The notes under the pieces: model-generated
Databases searched by the model: none
What the model was told of the DNA's origin: nothing
The model's input: only the letters and a program-made list of their open reading frames with translations
Assembly: GCA_015655225.1 (NCBI GenBank)
Contig: JAATFK010000435.1
Location: forward strand, 1 to 5,444
Direction of reading: 5' to 3'
DNA length: 5,444 nucleotides
Source: Solirubrobacterales bacterium
GTDB taxonomy: Bacteria; Actinomycetota; Thermoleophilia; Solirubrobacterales; Solirubrobacteraceae
Made by a program: the position numbers and the translations under genes
In this document: positions 1 to 4,815 of the stretch, piece by piece
How the letters are laid out: every line of letters begins with the position of its first letter
How positions within the stretch are numbered: the stretch's first letter is position 1

Positions 1-3
1 CGT

Positions 4-9
4 CAAGAT
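4..9 (+). promoter_or_regulatory. Possible -10-like hexamer before the LLM gene
   Basis: CAAGAT ends 8 nt before the ATG at 18, the same distance as the -10 candidates of tetR and the SOS-box gene. The -35 region lies outside the window and there is no Shine-Dalgarno, so a leaderless start is possible but weakly supported. Confidence 0.25.
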
Positions 10-17
10 CGTCGTCC

Positions 18-839
18 ATGACTCCCCTGCGCGGCATCTTCCTTCCCGCCTTCGACGAGCTTGCCGACGCGCGCGTGCTCGCGGGCCTCGCGGCCGCCGC
101 CGAGCGCGCCGGCTGGGACGGGATCTTCCTGTGGGATCACGTGCAGTACGCCGAGCCGGTGGGACCGATCGCCGACCCGTGGACGTGCCTCGCGGCGATC
201 GCGCTGGCGACGACGACGATCCGGCTCGGCGCGCTCGTCACCCCGCTCGCGCGCCGGCGTCCGTGGGTCCTCGCGCGCCAGGCGGTGACGCTCGACCGGC
301 TCTCCGGCGGCCGCCTCGTGCTCGGCTTCGGCGTCGGCGGCGGTGGCGTCGAGTGGGCGGAGTTCGGCGAGGCGACCGAGCCGCGCACGCGCGCGGACCT
401 GCTCGACGAAGGCCTCGAGCTGCTGGAGGAGCTGCTGTCGGGCCGGCCCGTCGCGCACGCGGGACCGCACTACGACGTCCGCGCCCGGCCCTTCCTCCCG
501 CTCCCCGTCCAGCGCCCGCGGATCCCGGTGTGGATCGGCGGACGCTGGCCGAACGGCGGTCCGATCCGGCGCGCCGCCCGCTGGGACGGATTCTTCCCGA
601 TCGGGCTCGGCCCCGAGGACGTCCCGGAGCTGCGCCGGCGCGTGGACGAGGCGCGGGAGCAGCACGAGGCGCCGTTCGAGCTCGTGGCCCGGGTCGCGCC
701 CGGCGACCCGCTCGCGCCCTGGCTGGAGGCGGACCTCACCTGGCTGCTCACCGACCTCGGCCCTTCGCCGCTTCCCGGCGGCGGCTACGCCCCGACCGTC
801 GGGCTCGCCGAGGCGCGCGCGATCATCGCAGCGCGCTGA
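18..839 (+). CDS. LLM-class (luciferase-like, probably F420-dependent) oxidoreductase
   Basis: This is a 273-residue protein of the bacterial luciferase-like (LLM) flavin/F420 oxidoreductase superfamily, a cytosolic TIM-barrel redox enzyme; the substrate cannot be read from sequence. Hallmarks are the N-terminal strand with GIFLPAFDELADARV (residues 6-20), AGWDGIFLWDH (31-41), the core LGALVTPLARRRPW (70-83), TLDRLSGGRLVLGFGVGGG (91-109), and the late barrel strand IPVWIGGRWPN (169-179) followed by RRAARWDGFFPI (184-195). The LVTPL...RRP...LA...TLDRLSGGRL layout is typical of F420-using actinobacterial members, so F420 is inferred over FMN. At 273 aa it is at the short end; many members run 280-340. 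ATG at 18 is chosen because the family signature starts directly after it. No Shine-Dalgarno is visible in the 17 available bases. Its 3' end overlaps the convergent epoxide hydrolase gene by 17 bp. Family is certain; cofactor and substrate are not. Confidence 0.93.
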   Translation: MTPLRGIFLPAFDELADARVLAGLAAAAERAGWDGIFLWDHVQYAEPVGPIADPWTCLAAIALATTTIRLGALVTPLARRRPWVLARQAVTLDRLSGGRLVLGFGVGGGGVEWAEFGEATEPRTRADLLDEGLELLEELLSGRPVAHAGPHYDVRARPFLPLPVQRPRIPVWIGGRWPNGGPIRRAARWDGFFPIGLGPEDVPELRRRVDEAREQHEAPFELVARVAPGDPLAPWLEADLTWLLTDLGPSPLPGGGYAPTVGLAEARAIIAAR

Positions 840-1962
840 AGAACTCGGCGACGTCCTCGGCGAGCAGCGCCGGCTCCTCGTAGGCGGCGAAGTGACCGCC
901 GCGCGGGAAGCGGCGGTAGCGGACCACGTGGTGGATGCGCTCGGCCCACGCGCGCGGCGGCAGGACGAGGTCGTGGGGGAAGACCGCCACGGCGGTCGGC
1001 ACGTCGCCGGTCGTGCCCGGCGCGGCAGGGCGCGCGAGGTGGTCGTGGTAGGGGCGAAACGACGACGCGATCGTGTTCGTCAGCCAGTAGAGCGACGCCC
1101 ACGTGAGGATCTCGTCCTCGTCGAAGCGCGTGAAGACGTCGCCGCCGCAGTCGCTCCAGCCGCGCAGCTTCTCGACCACCCAGGCGAGCCAGCCGGCCGG
1201 CGAGTCGGCGAGCCCGTAGGCGAGCGTGAGCGGCTTGGTCTGCTGCTGGTGGAGGTAGGCGCCCTCGCTGCTCGACCAGCTCGCGCGCTGCTCGAGGAAC
1301 GCGGCCTCCTCGTCGCTGAGCGGCGGATTCGCGGTGTCGGGCGGCTCGCCGACGGCGAGCAGATGGATGCCGGCGAGGGCGTCGCCGTGGCGCCGCGCGA
1401 GACGGGCGGTGATCCCCGCACCGAGGTCTCCCCCGTGCGCTCCATAGCGGGCGTAGCCGAGGACGCCGGTCATCAGGCGGTGCCACAGCTCGGGGGTCGA
1501 CCAGTCGTCCGTCAGCTCGGGACGCTGCGCCGAGAAGCCGAACCCGGGCAGCGACGGGACGACCACGTCGAACGACGCGCGGCCCGCCTCGCCGTGGCGC
1601 GACGGCGACGCCAGCCGCTCGGCGAGCGCGGTCAGCTCGAGGAAGGAGCCGGGCCAGCCGTGGCTCAGCAGGAGCGGCAGCGCCCCGTCCTCCTCCGCCC
1701 GGAAGTGGAGGAAGTGGACCGGCGCGCCGTCGAGGTCCACGACAAAGTGCGGCAGCTCGTTGAGGGCGGCCTCGCGCGCGCGCCAGTCGTAGCCGTCGCC
1801 CCAGCGGTCGAGCAGCCGCCGCAGCACGTCCGTGTCGGTGCCGACCGCCCAGCCGTCGTCCGGCGTCGGCGCGGGCCACCGCGTCGCGCGGACGCGAGCG
1901 CGCAGGTCTTTGAGGGCCGCGTCGGGGATCTGGACCGTGAACGGGCGGGGCGTCGGCGTCAT
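823..1962 (-). CDS. EHN-type (microsomal-like) epoxide hydrolase, alpha/beta-hydrolase fold
   Basis: The 379-residue product is a full-length epoxide hydrolase of the microsomal/juvenile-hormone-hydrolase type, converting epoxides to vicinal diols through a covalent ester. The N-terminal EHN domain spans about residues 8-115 (FTVQIPDAALKDLRARVRATRWP at its start, cut here into its recognisable strand and helix), followed by the hydrolase core. Visible active-site elements are the oxyanion-hole HGWP (101-104), nucleophile Asp179 in GAHGGDLGAG, two candidate ring-opening tyrosines (Tyr236 in GAYLHQQ and Tyr305 in SFRPYHD), the acid Asp331 in FPHD, and catalytic His357 in PRGGHFAA. The acid is Asp where mammalian microsomal enzymes use Glu. 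There is no N-terminal membrane anchor, so it is probably soluble. An ATG further upstream at 2151 is in frame, but its 63 extra residues overlap tetR and do not look like the family; ATG at 1962 starts the EHN domain cleanly. It lies 50 bp downstream of tetR on the same strand, probably in one operon. Confidence 0.95.
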   Translation of the reverse strand: MTPTPRPFTVQIPDAALKDLRARVRATRWPAPTPDDGWAVGTDTDVLRRLLDRWGDGYDWRAREAALNELPHFVVDLDGAPVHFLHFRAEEDGALPLLLSHGWPGSFLELTALAERLASPSRHGEAGRASFDVVVPSLPGFGFSAQRPELTDDWSTPELWHRLMTGVLGYARYGAHGGDLGAGITARLARRHGDALAGIHLLAVGEPPDTANPPLSDEEAAFLEQRASWSSSEGAYLHQQQTKPLTLAYGLADSPAGWLAWVVEKLRGWSDCGGDVFTRFDEDEILTWASLYWLTNTIASSFRPYHDHLARPAAPGTTGDVPTAVAVFPHDLVLPPRAWAERIHHVVRYRRFPRGGHFAAYEEPALLAEDVAEFFSALR

Positions 1963-1977
1963 CGGGAGATCATCCCG
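1963..1977 (-). promoter_or_regulatory. Small inverted repeat abutting the epoxide hydrolase start codon
   Basis: CGGGA-N5-TCCCG lies immediately 5' of the hydrolase ATG (stem 5 bp, loop 5 nt) and covers the place where a Shine-Dalgarno sequence would sit. Only a weak GGCGG-like purine patch is present just upstream. It could reduce ribosome access, or it could be chance in GC-rich DNA. The internal GATGAT (1974 down to 1969 on the minus strand) also resembles a -10 hexamer 6 nt before the ATG. Confidence 0.3.
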
Positions 1978-2004
1978 CCGGCGAAGGACGGCTGCCGCGC
2001 CGGC
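1977..2004 (-). other. Inverted repeat in the tetR-hydrolase intergenic gap
   Basis: Seven-base perfect arms GCCGGCG and CGCCGGC (1977-1983 and 1998-2004) flank a 14-nt loop within the 50-bp gap between the tetR stop and the hydrolase ATG. No T-tract follows, so it is not a convincing intrinsic terminator. It might be an mRNA processing or stability element, or incidental given the base composition. Confidence 0.3.
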
Positions 2005-2012
2005 CCGGCCCG

Positions 2013-2612
2013 TCAGGGCAGGCTCGGCGCGGGCTGCGGCAGGGGGTTGGCGCCCTCGGGGCGGAGTCCGTCGAAGATGATCGCGAGGTAGCGCTTCCAC
2101 AGGCCGGGGGTCGGATCCGACAGGTTCTCGATCACGTGCACGGGCGCGCACATCAGCAGGAAGACGTCGGCGACGGTGACGTCGGAGCGGATCGCGCCCG
2201 CGTCGCGAGCCCGGTCGACGAGCACTCCGAGGCAGGCGAGCAGCTCGTCGCGGACCGCGGTGACCCGTGCGTCGTCCTCGCTCGCCGACTGCAGGAACGT
2301 CAGGTCGTGCTGCTGGCGCTGGTCGGCGGCGACGGTCAGGAACTCGAGCAGCGCGGCGCCCGGATCCGGCGCGTCCGCCTGCCGCCGGGCGACGGACGTG
2401 AGCGTCGCGAGGTGTCCGACGACGATCGACGCGATCAGGTCCTCCTTCGTCGCGAAGTGGCGGAAGACGGTGCCCTTCGCGACGCCGGCGCGGCGGGCGA
2501 TGTCGGCGACCGAGGCGGAGATGCCCCGCTCGGCGAACTCGTCCTCGGCCGCGGCCAGCAGCAGCTCGCGGTTGCGAGCTGCGTCCACGCGCAGGGGGCG
2601 AACAGGTGACAT
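2013..2612 (-). CDS. TetR/AcrR-family transcriptional repressor
   Basis: This is a 199-residue regulator with a classic TetR N-terminal DNA-binding domain. Helix 1 covers about residues 11-29 (ARNRELLLAAAEDEFAERG), and the helix-turn-helix SVADIARRAGVAKGTVFRHF is followed by ATKEDLI (34-60). The remaining ~140 residues form the helical ligand and dimerisation domain, whose effector cannot be predicted; it ends in a proline-rich tail. The length is typical of the family. An in-frame ATG at 2669 would add 19 residues that run through operator 1 and do not resemble the family, so ATG at 2612 is preferred (GTG at 2615 is an alternative). There is no Shine-Dalgarno; TAGCCT sits 8 nt before the ATG, suggesting a leaderless transcript. 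It diverges from an SDR across two TGACC-N4-GGTCA palindromes, so it most likely represses itself, the downstream epoxide hydrolase and the SDR. Confidence 0.95.
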   Translation of the reverse strand: MSPVRPLRVDAARNRELLLAAAEDEFAERGISASVADIARRAGVAKGTVFRHFATKEDLIASIVVGHLATLTSVARRQADAPDPGAALLEFLTVAADQRQQHDLTFLQSASEDDARVTAVRDELLACLGVLVDRARDAGAIRSDVTVADVFLLMCAPVHVIENLSDPTPGLWKRYLAIIFDGLRPEGANPLPQPAPSLP

Positions 2613-2620
2613 CACGTCAC

Positions 2621-2626
2621 AGGCTA
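2621..2626 (-). promoter_or_regulatory. Candidate -10 box of tetR (leaderless)
   Basis: On the minus strand TAGCCT fits the actinobacterial TANNNT -10 pattern and ends 8 nt before the tetR ATG, so transcription would start at or within a base or two of the start codon. No good -35 is seen at 17 bp; operator 1 occupies that region. An alternative promoter for a leadered transcript is TTGATG (2674-2669) with CAAGAT (2651-2646) at exactly 17 bp. Confidence 0.45.
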
Positions 2627-2631
2627 CCAAG

Positions 2632-2662
2632 TTGACCGAGTGGTCATCTTGTTTGCTACGGT
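2632..2662 (+). promoter_or_regulatory. Candidate promoter of the divergent SDR gene
   Basis: TTGACC (2632-2637) matches the -35 consensus at five of six positions. TACGGT (2657-2662) fits TANNNT as a -10 at a rather long 19-bp spacing. Transcription would start near 2669-2671, giving a leader of about 48 nt with a strong Shine-Dalgarno. Operator 1 shares its first bases with the -35 box and operator 2 begins just past the predicted start point, so bound TetR would block initiation. Confidence 0.5.
2633..2646. promoter_or_regulatory. TetR operator 1 (TGACC-N4-GGTCA)
   Basis: This is a perfect 5-bp inverted repeat TGACC/GGTCA around GAGT, a standard geometry for TetR-family operators. It overlaps the -35 of the SDR promoter and lies upstream of the tetR -10 candidate. 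The identical arms and spacing recur 44 bp away, which supports function. Assignment to the adjacent TetR is inferred from location. Confidence 0.75.
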
Positions 2663-2674
2663 CGTCCACATCAA

Positions 2675-2692
2675 CATGACCAACCGGTCATG
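2675..2692. promoter_or_regulatory. TetR operator 2 (extended palindrome CATGACC-N4-GGTCATG)
   Basis: This is the second copy of TGACC-N4-GGTCA (core 2677-2690), here extended to 7-bp perfect arms around AACC and so probably the stronger site. It lies between the predicted SDR transcription start and its ribosome binding site. Its centre is 44 bp from that of operator 1, about four helical turns, so two dimers could occupy roughly the same DNA face. Confidence 0.78.
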
Positions 2693-2708
2693 TTCCACGG
2701 ACCACCCT

Positions 2709-2713
2709 GGAGG
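2709..2713 (+). promoter_or_regulatory. Strong Shine-Dalgarno GGAGG deciding the SDR start
   Basis: GGAGG followed by ACAC precedes ATG at 2718. It fixes that codon as the start over the in-frame GTG at 2640, which lies inside operator 1. This is the only strong ribosome binding site next to a start codon in the window. Confidence 0.85.
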
Positions 2714-2717
2714 ACAC

Positions 2718-3431
2718 ATGAACCTGCAAGGCGCCACCGCCCTCGTCACCGGCACGAACCGCGGCATCGGCCATCACTTCGCCGTCCAGCTGCTCGAACG
2801 CGGCGCGAAGGTCTACGCGACCGCGCGTCGGCCCGAGCTGGTCGACGTCCCCGGCGCCGAAGTCCTGCGCCTCGACATCACCGACCAGGCGTCGGTCGAC
2901 GCGGCCGCCCAGCTCGCCGGCGACGTCGACCTCCTGATCAACAACGCCGCGAGCACCGCCGGCGGGAACCTCGTGACCGGCGACCTCGACGCGATCCGGA
3001 TGGTGATGGAGTCGAACTACTACGGCGCCCTCACGACGATCCGCGCGTTCGCCCCGATCCTCGCGCGCAACGGCGGCGGCGCGATCCTCAACGTCCTCTC
3101 GGCGGCGGCGTGGACGACCGTCGACGGCAACACCGCCTACGCCGCCGCCAAGTCCGCCGAGTGGGGACTGACGAACGGCGTGCGGGTCGAGCTGGCCGAC
3201 CAGGGGACGCTCGTCTCCGCCCTCGTGCCCGGGCTGATCGGCACCCAGACGCTGCTCGACTACGCCGCGAACGCCGGCGTCGAGCTGCCCGACGACGTCG
3301 TGACCGACCCCGCCGACCTCGTGCGGCTGGCCCTCGACGGGCTCGAGGCCGACGAGATCGAGATCCTCGACCGCACCGGCGCCGACGCGAAGGCGACCCT
3401 CTCCGGTCCCCCGCGCGCCTTCACCTGGTGA
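2718..3431 (+). CDS. SDR-family NAD(P)-dependent oxidoreductase (TetR-linked)
   Basis: This 237-residue classical short-chain dehydrogenase/reductase is a cytosolic Rossmann-fold enzyme interconverting alcohols and carbonyls. The nucleotide-binding TGTNRGIG is at residues 11-18. Arg37-Arg38 after the second strand (ATARRP) suggest NADPH, Asp53 lies in LRLDIT, and NNAA is at 75-78. The complete catalytic tetrad is visible as Asn100 (SNYYG), Ser128, Tyr141 and Lys145 (YAAAK), followed by PGLIGT (171-176), which contacts the nicotinamide end. Length is typical. The start at 2718 is set by GGAGG four bases upstream. It diverges from tetR, and both TetR operators lie in its promoter and leader, so repression by that TetR is likely. 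Next to an epoxide hydrolase it could oxidise the resulting diol or a related alcohol, but the sequence does not prove the substrate. Confidence 0.95.
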   Translation: MNLQGATALVTGTNRGIGHHFAVQLLERGAKVYATARRPELVDVPGAEVLRLDITDQASVDAAAQLAGDVDLLINNAASTAGGNLVTGDLDAIRMVMESNYYGALTTIRAFAPILARNGGGAILNVLSAAAWTTVDGNTAYAAAKSAEWGLTNGVRVELADQGTLVSALVPGLIGTQTLLDYAANAGVELPDDVVTDPADLVRLALDGLEADEIEILDRTGADAKATLSGPPRAFTW

Positions 3432-3432
3432 G

Positions 3433-3444
3433 CGCGCCGGCGCG
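3433..3444. repeat. 12-bp perfect palindrome after the first SDR stop codon
   Basis: CGCGCCGGCGCG reads identically on both strands and lies between the SDR stop and the -35 box of the next gene. It has no loop or T-tract, so it is not a standard terminator. It may be chance in GC-rich DNA. Confidence 0.35.
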
Positions 3445-3448
3445 AGAC

Positions 3449-3477
3449 TTGATGCGAACGTGTGTTCGCATTAGGAT
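3449..3477 (+). promoter_or_regulatory. Sigma70-type promoter of the small SOS-box gene
   Basis: TTGATG (-35, 3449-3454) and TAGGAT (-10, 3472-3477) are separated by exactly 17 bp, each matching four of six consensus bases. This is the best promoter in the window. The predicted start point (7-9 nt past the -10) falls on or within about two bases of the ATG at 3486, so the mRNA would be leaderless. Confidence 0.75.
3452..3471. promoter_or_regulatory. LexA-type SOS box within a perfect 20-bp palindrome
   Basis: The palindrome has 8-bp arms ATGCGAAC and GTTCGCAT around GTGT. Its core CGAAC-GTGT-GTTCG (3455-3468) matches the Gram-positive/actinobacterial LexA (DinR) box, known as CGAAC-N4-GTTCG in Bacillus and TCGAAC-N4-GTTCGA in mycobacteria. 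The core starts right after the -35 box, and the full palindrome ends one base before the -10. A bound LexA dimer would therefore exclude RNA polymerase. LexA as the binding protein is inferred from the motif; no lexA gene is in the window. Confidence 0.8.
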
Positions 3478-3485
3478 GACCGCCG

Positions 3486-3842
3486 ATGCCCGATCAAGGT
3501 CCGCACCACGGTCGACGCCGCCACCACGAGGAGGTCCCCTACCCCGTGTTCCGCGCGGCGCTCGACAGCGGCAACCTGGGCCGGATCCGGCAGCTCGCCG
3601 CCCGCACGGGGACGGTGACGCTCAGCGACGCGCTGCGCATCTGCCTGCTGATCCGCGACGAGGATCCCGACCGCTACGGAAGAGCCGCGCTGCGCTGGCT
3701 CAGCCGCTTCGCGACCGAGGCGCCCGACGCGACTGACGAGGAGCTGCACTCCGCGGCGGTCGCGCTCGAAGCGCTCCCCGACCATCCCGACGAGGCGATG
3801 GAGCACCTCGCCGACCTGTGCCGGCGACACCGCGTCGCGTGA
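3486..3842 (+). CDS. Small uncharacterised protein, putatively LexA/SOS-regulated
   Basis: The 118-residue product has no function I recognise. After a charged His/Arg-rich N-terminus (residues 7-16) comes PYPVFRAALDSGNLGRIRQL (18-37), then segments that look alpha-helical throughout: TLSDALRICLLIRDEDPDRY (45-64), AALRWLSRFA and a final DEAMEHLADLCRR. It lacks a signal peptide and membrane segments, so it is probably cytosolic. The overall look (xPYxVFRxALxxGNL, then a xALxWL helix) recalls small uncharacterised actinobacterial proteins, from memory only. Coding on this strand is supported by the dedicated promoter aimed at the ATG and by a sensible, compositionally varied protein. There is no Shine-Dalgarno before ATG 3486, consistent with a leaderless mRNA. 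A less likely alternative is GTG 3546, with GAGGAGG (3528-3534) 11 nt upstream. It ends 18 bp before the stop of the convergent SDR. Confidence 0.8.
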   Translation: MPDQGPHHGRRRHHEEVPYPVFRAALDSGNLGRIRQLAARTGTVTLSDALRICLLIRDEDPDRYGRAALRWLSRFATEAPDATDEELHSAAVALEALPDHPDEAMEHLADLCRRHRVA

Positions 3843-3860
3843 GCGCTGATGCCCGCTCGG

Positions 3861-4715
3861 TCACGCCTCCGTGCCGTCGTCGTCGAACGCGAGCGAGGAG
3901 GAGAGCTCGCGGTAGGCATCGGTCTCCTGCCGGAGCGTGGCGACGTGCTGCTCGGCGGTGGCGACCGCGTCGGCCCCGGCGATGAAGCGGCGGGGCGGCG
4001 GGTCCTCGCCGACGACGGTCAGCAGCGCCCGCGCGAGCTTGGCGGGATCGCCGCCCTGCTTGCCGTCGCTCCCCTCCCAGAACGCGCGCTGAGCGGCGTT
4101 GCGCTCGGCGTAGTCCTCGATCGACGGGATCGCGTAGTGGGCCGACTCTCTCGTCAGCAGCTCGGTGCGGAAGAAGCCGGGGTTGACGATCGTCGTGTGG
4201 ATCCCGAACGGCGCGATCTCGGCAGCGAGCGCCCCCATGAAGCCCTCGACGCCGTGCTTGGCCGCGCCGTAGGCGACGCAGTATTCGTAGCCGGCGAGGC
4301 CGGCGGTCGAGGAGATCGTCACGACGTGGCCGGCACGCTGCCTGCGCATCGTCGGCAGCACCGCGCGGGTGACGTTCATCGGGCCGATCAGGGTCGTCGC
4401 GAGCTGCCGGTCGATCTGCTCGGGCGTCAGCTCCTCGAAGAAGCCGGCCTCGAAGCTGGCGGCGTTGTTGACGAGCACGTCGATCGCGGCGAAGCGCTCG
4501 ACGGTCGCCGCGACCGCCGCCTGCGCGTCCCCCGCGCTGGTCACGTCGAGTCTTAGGACCAGCAGGTGGTCGGAGGCGGGAAGGGCGCCGGCGACGGCCT
4601 CGGGGTCGCGGCCGGTGGCGACGACGTCATGGCCGGCGTCGAGCGCGGCGGTGACGAAGTCGGCGCCCATGCCGCGCCCGGCTCCGGTGATGAACCATGT
4701 TCTGTTGGTAGGCAT
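3861..4715 (-). CDS. SDR-family oxidoreductase (paired with XRE/MmyB-like regulator)
   Basis: This is a 284-residue classical SDR with a C-terminal extension typical of the longer actinobacterial members. The dinucleotide motif TGAGRGMG is at residues 10-17. Arg36 in ATGRDPE suggests NADP(H) binding, Asp57 lies in LRLDV, and NNAAS is at 83-87. The catalytic Ser136 (TISSTAG), Tyr149 and Lys153 (YGAAK) are present, followed by NPGFFRTEL (178-186). The tetrad Asn, usually three residues before the Gly of the NxxG segment, appears to be Thr108 (TLIG), which is unusual. An upstream in-frame start at 4790 would add 25 residues not seen in the family, so ATG 4715 is chosen although no good Shine-Dalgarno precedes it. 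Residues 54-55 use tandem rare codons CTA-AGA. It diverges from the XRE-type regulator across 100 bp, a recurrent pairing that suggests control by that regulator. The substrate is unknown. Confidence 0.94.
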   Translation of the reverse strand: MPTNRTWFITGAGRGMGADFVTAALDAGHDVVATGRDPEAVAGALPASDHLLVLRLDVTSAGDAQAAVAATVERFAAIDVLVNNAASFEAGFFEELTPEQIDRQLATTLIGPMNVTRAVLPTMRRQRAGHVVTISSTAGLAGYEYCVAYGAAKHGVEGFMGALAAEIAPFGIHTTIVNPGFFRTELLTRESAHYAIPSIEDYAERNAAQRAFWEGSDGKQGGDPAKLARALLTVVGEDPPPRRFIAGADAVATAEQHVATLRQETDAYRELSSSLAFDDDGTEA

Positions 4716-4750
4716 GATGCGAGTGAACCACCGCTCTCCGGCAGCTGAGA

Positions 4751-4780
4751 GACCCTGATCTGACAGACACCACCAGGGTC
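4751..4780. promoter_or_regulatory. Inverted repeat in the SDR/XRE divergent region, candidate operator
   Basis: Perfect 7-bp arms GACCCTG (4751-4757) and CAGGGTC (4774-4780) are separated by 16 bp near the middle of the divergent region. The arm-to-arm distance of 23 bp is about two helical turns, which would suit a dimeric helix-turn-helix protein. A neighbouring smaller repeat, CTCTC-N8-GAGAG, lies at 4734-4751. Binding by the adjacent XRE regulator is inferred from position only. Confidence 0.45.
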
Positions 4781-4803
4781 CCCCAGCCACCTCCGAGCGC
4801 CGC

Positions 4804-4809
4804 TACGCT
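4804..4809 (+). promoter_or_regulatory. Candidate -10 box of the XRE regulator (leaderless GTG start)
   Basis: TACGCT fits TANNNT and ends 6 nt before GTG at 4816, so transcription would begin at or next to the start codon. No clear -35 is visible, and there is no Shine-Dalgarno within the usual distance of the GTG. Confidence 0.5.
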
Positions 4810-4815
4810 GGCTCG

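Noticed and set aside
785..1879. A 364-codon minus-strand frame within the epoxide hydrolase gene
   Set aside because: It is an alternative frame of the real gene with an Arg/Ala/Pro-biased product and no recognisable motif.
343..2091. A 582-codon open frame on the plus strand across the LLM 3' end and the whole epoxide hydrolase
   Set aside because: It is antisense to the clearly homologous hydrolase and its translation is low-complexity Arg/Ala/Gly/Pro-rich. Long spurious frames are expected at this GC content.
2136..2679. Two plus-strand frames antisense to tetR
   Set aside because: The tetR frame has an unmistakable helix-turn-helix domain; the antisense products have no family features and biased composition.
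2690..3736. A 348-codon plus-strand frame overlapping the first SDR and the small gene
   Set aside because: It is an out-of-frame shadow, extremely Arg-rich, and crosses two better-supported genes and a promoter.
3471..3830. A 119-codon minus-strand frame opposite the small SOS-box gene
   Set aside because: The promoter and SOS box point to the plus strand, and the plus-strand product has balanced, helix-compatible composition.
3841..3858. GAGCG-N8-CGCTC stem between the convergent genes as a bidirectional terminator
   Set aside because: It has only five base pairs, no T-tract on either strand, and overlaps the stop codon, so it is too weak to call.
3849..4556. A 235-codon plus-strand frame antisense to the second SDR
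   Set aside because: It is a shadow of a gene with an intact Rossmann motif and YxxxK catalytic pair.
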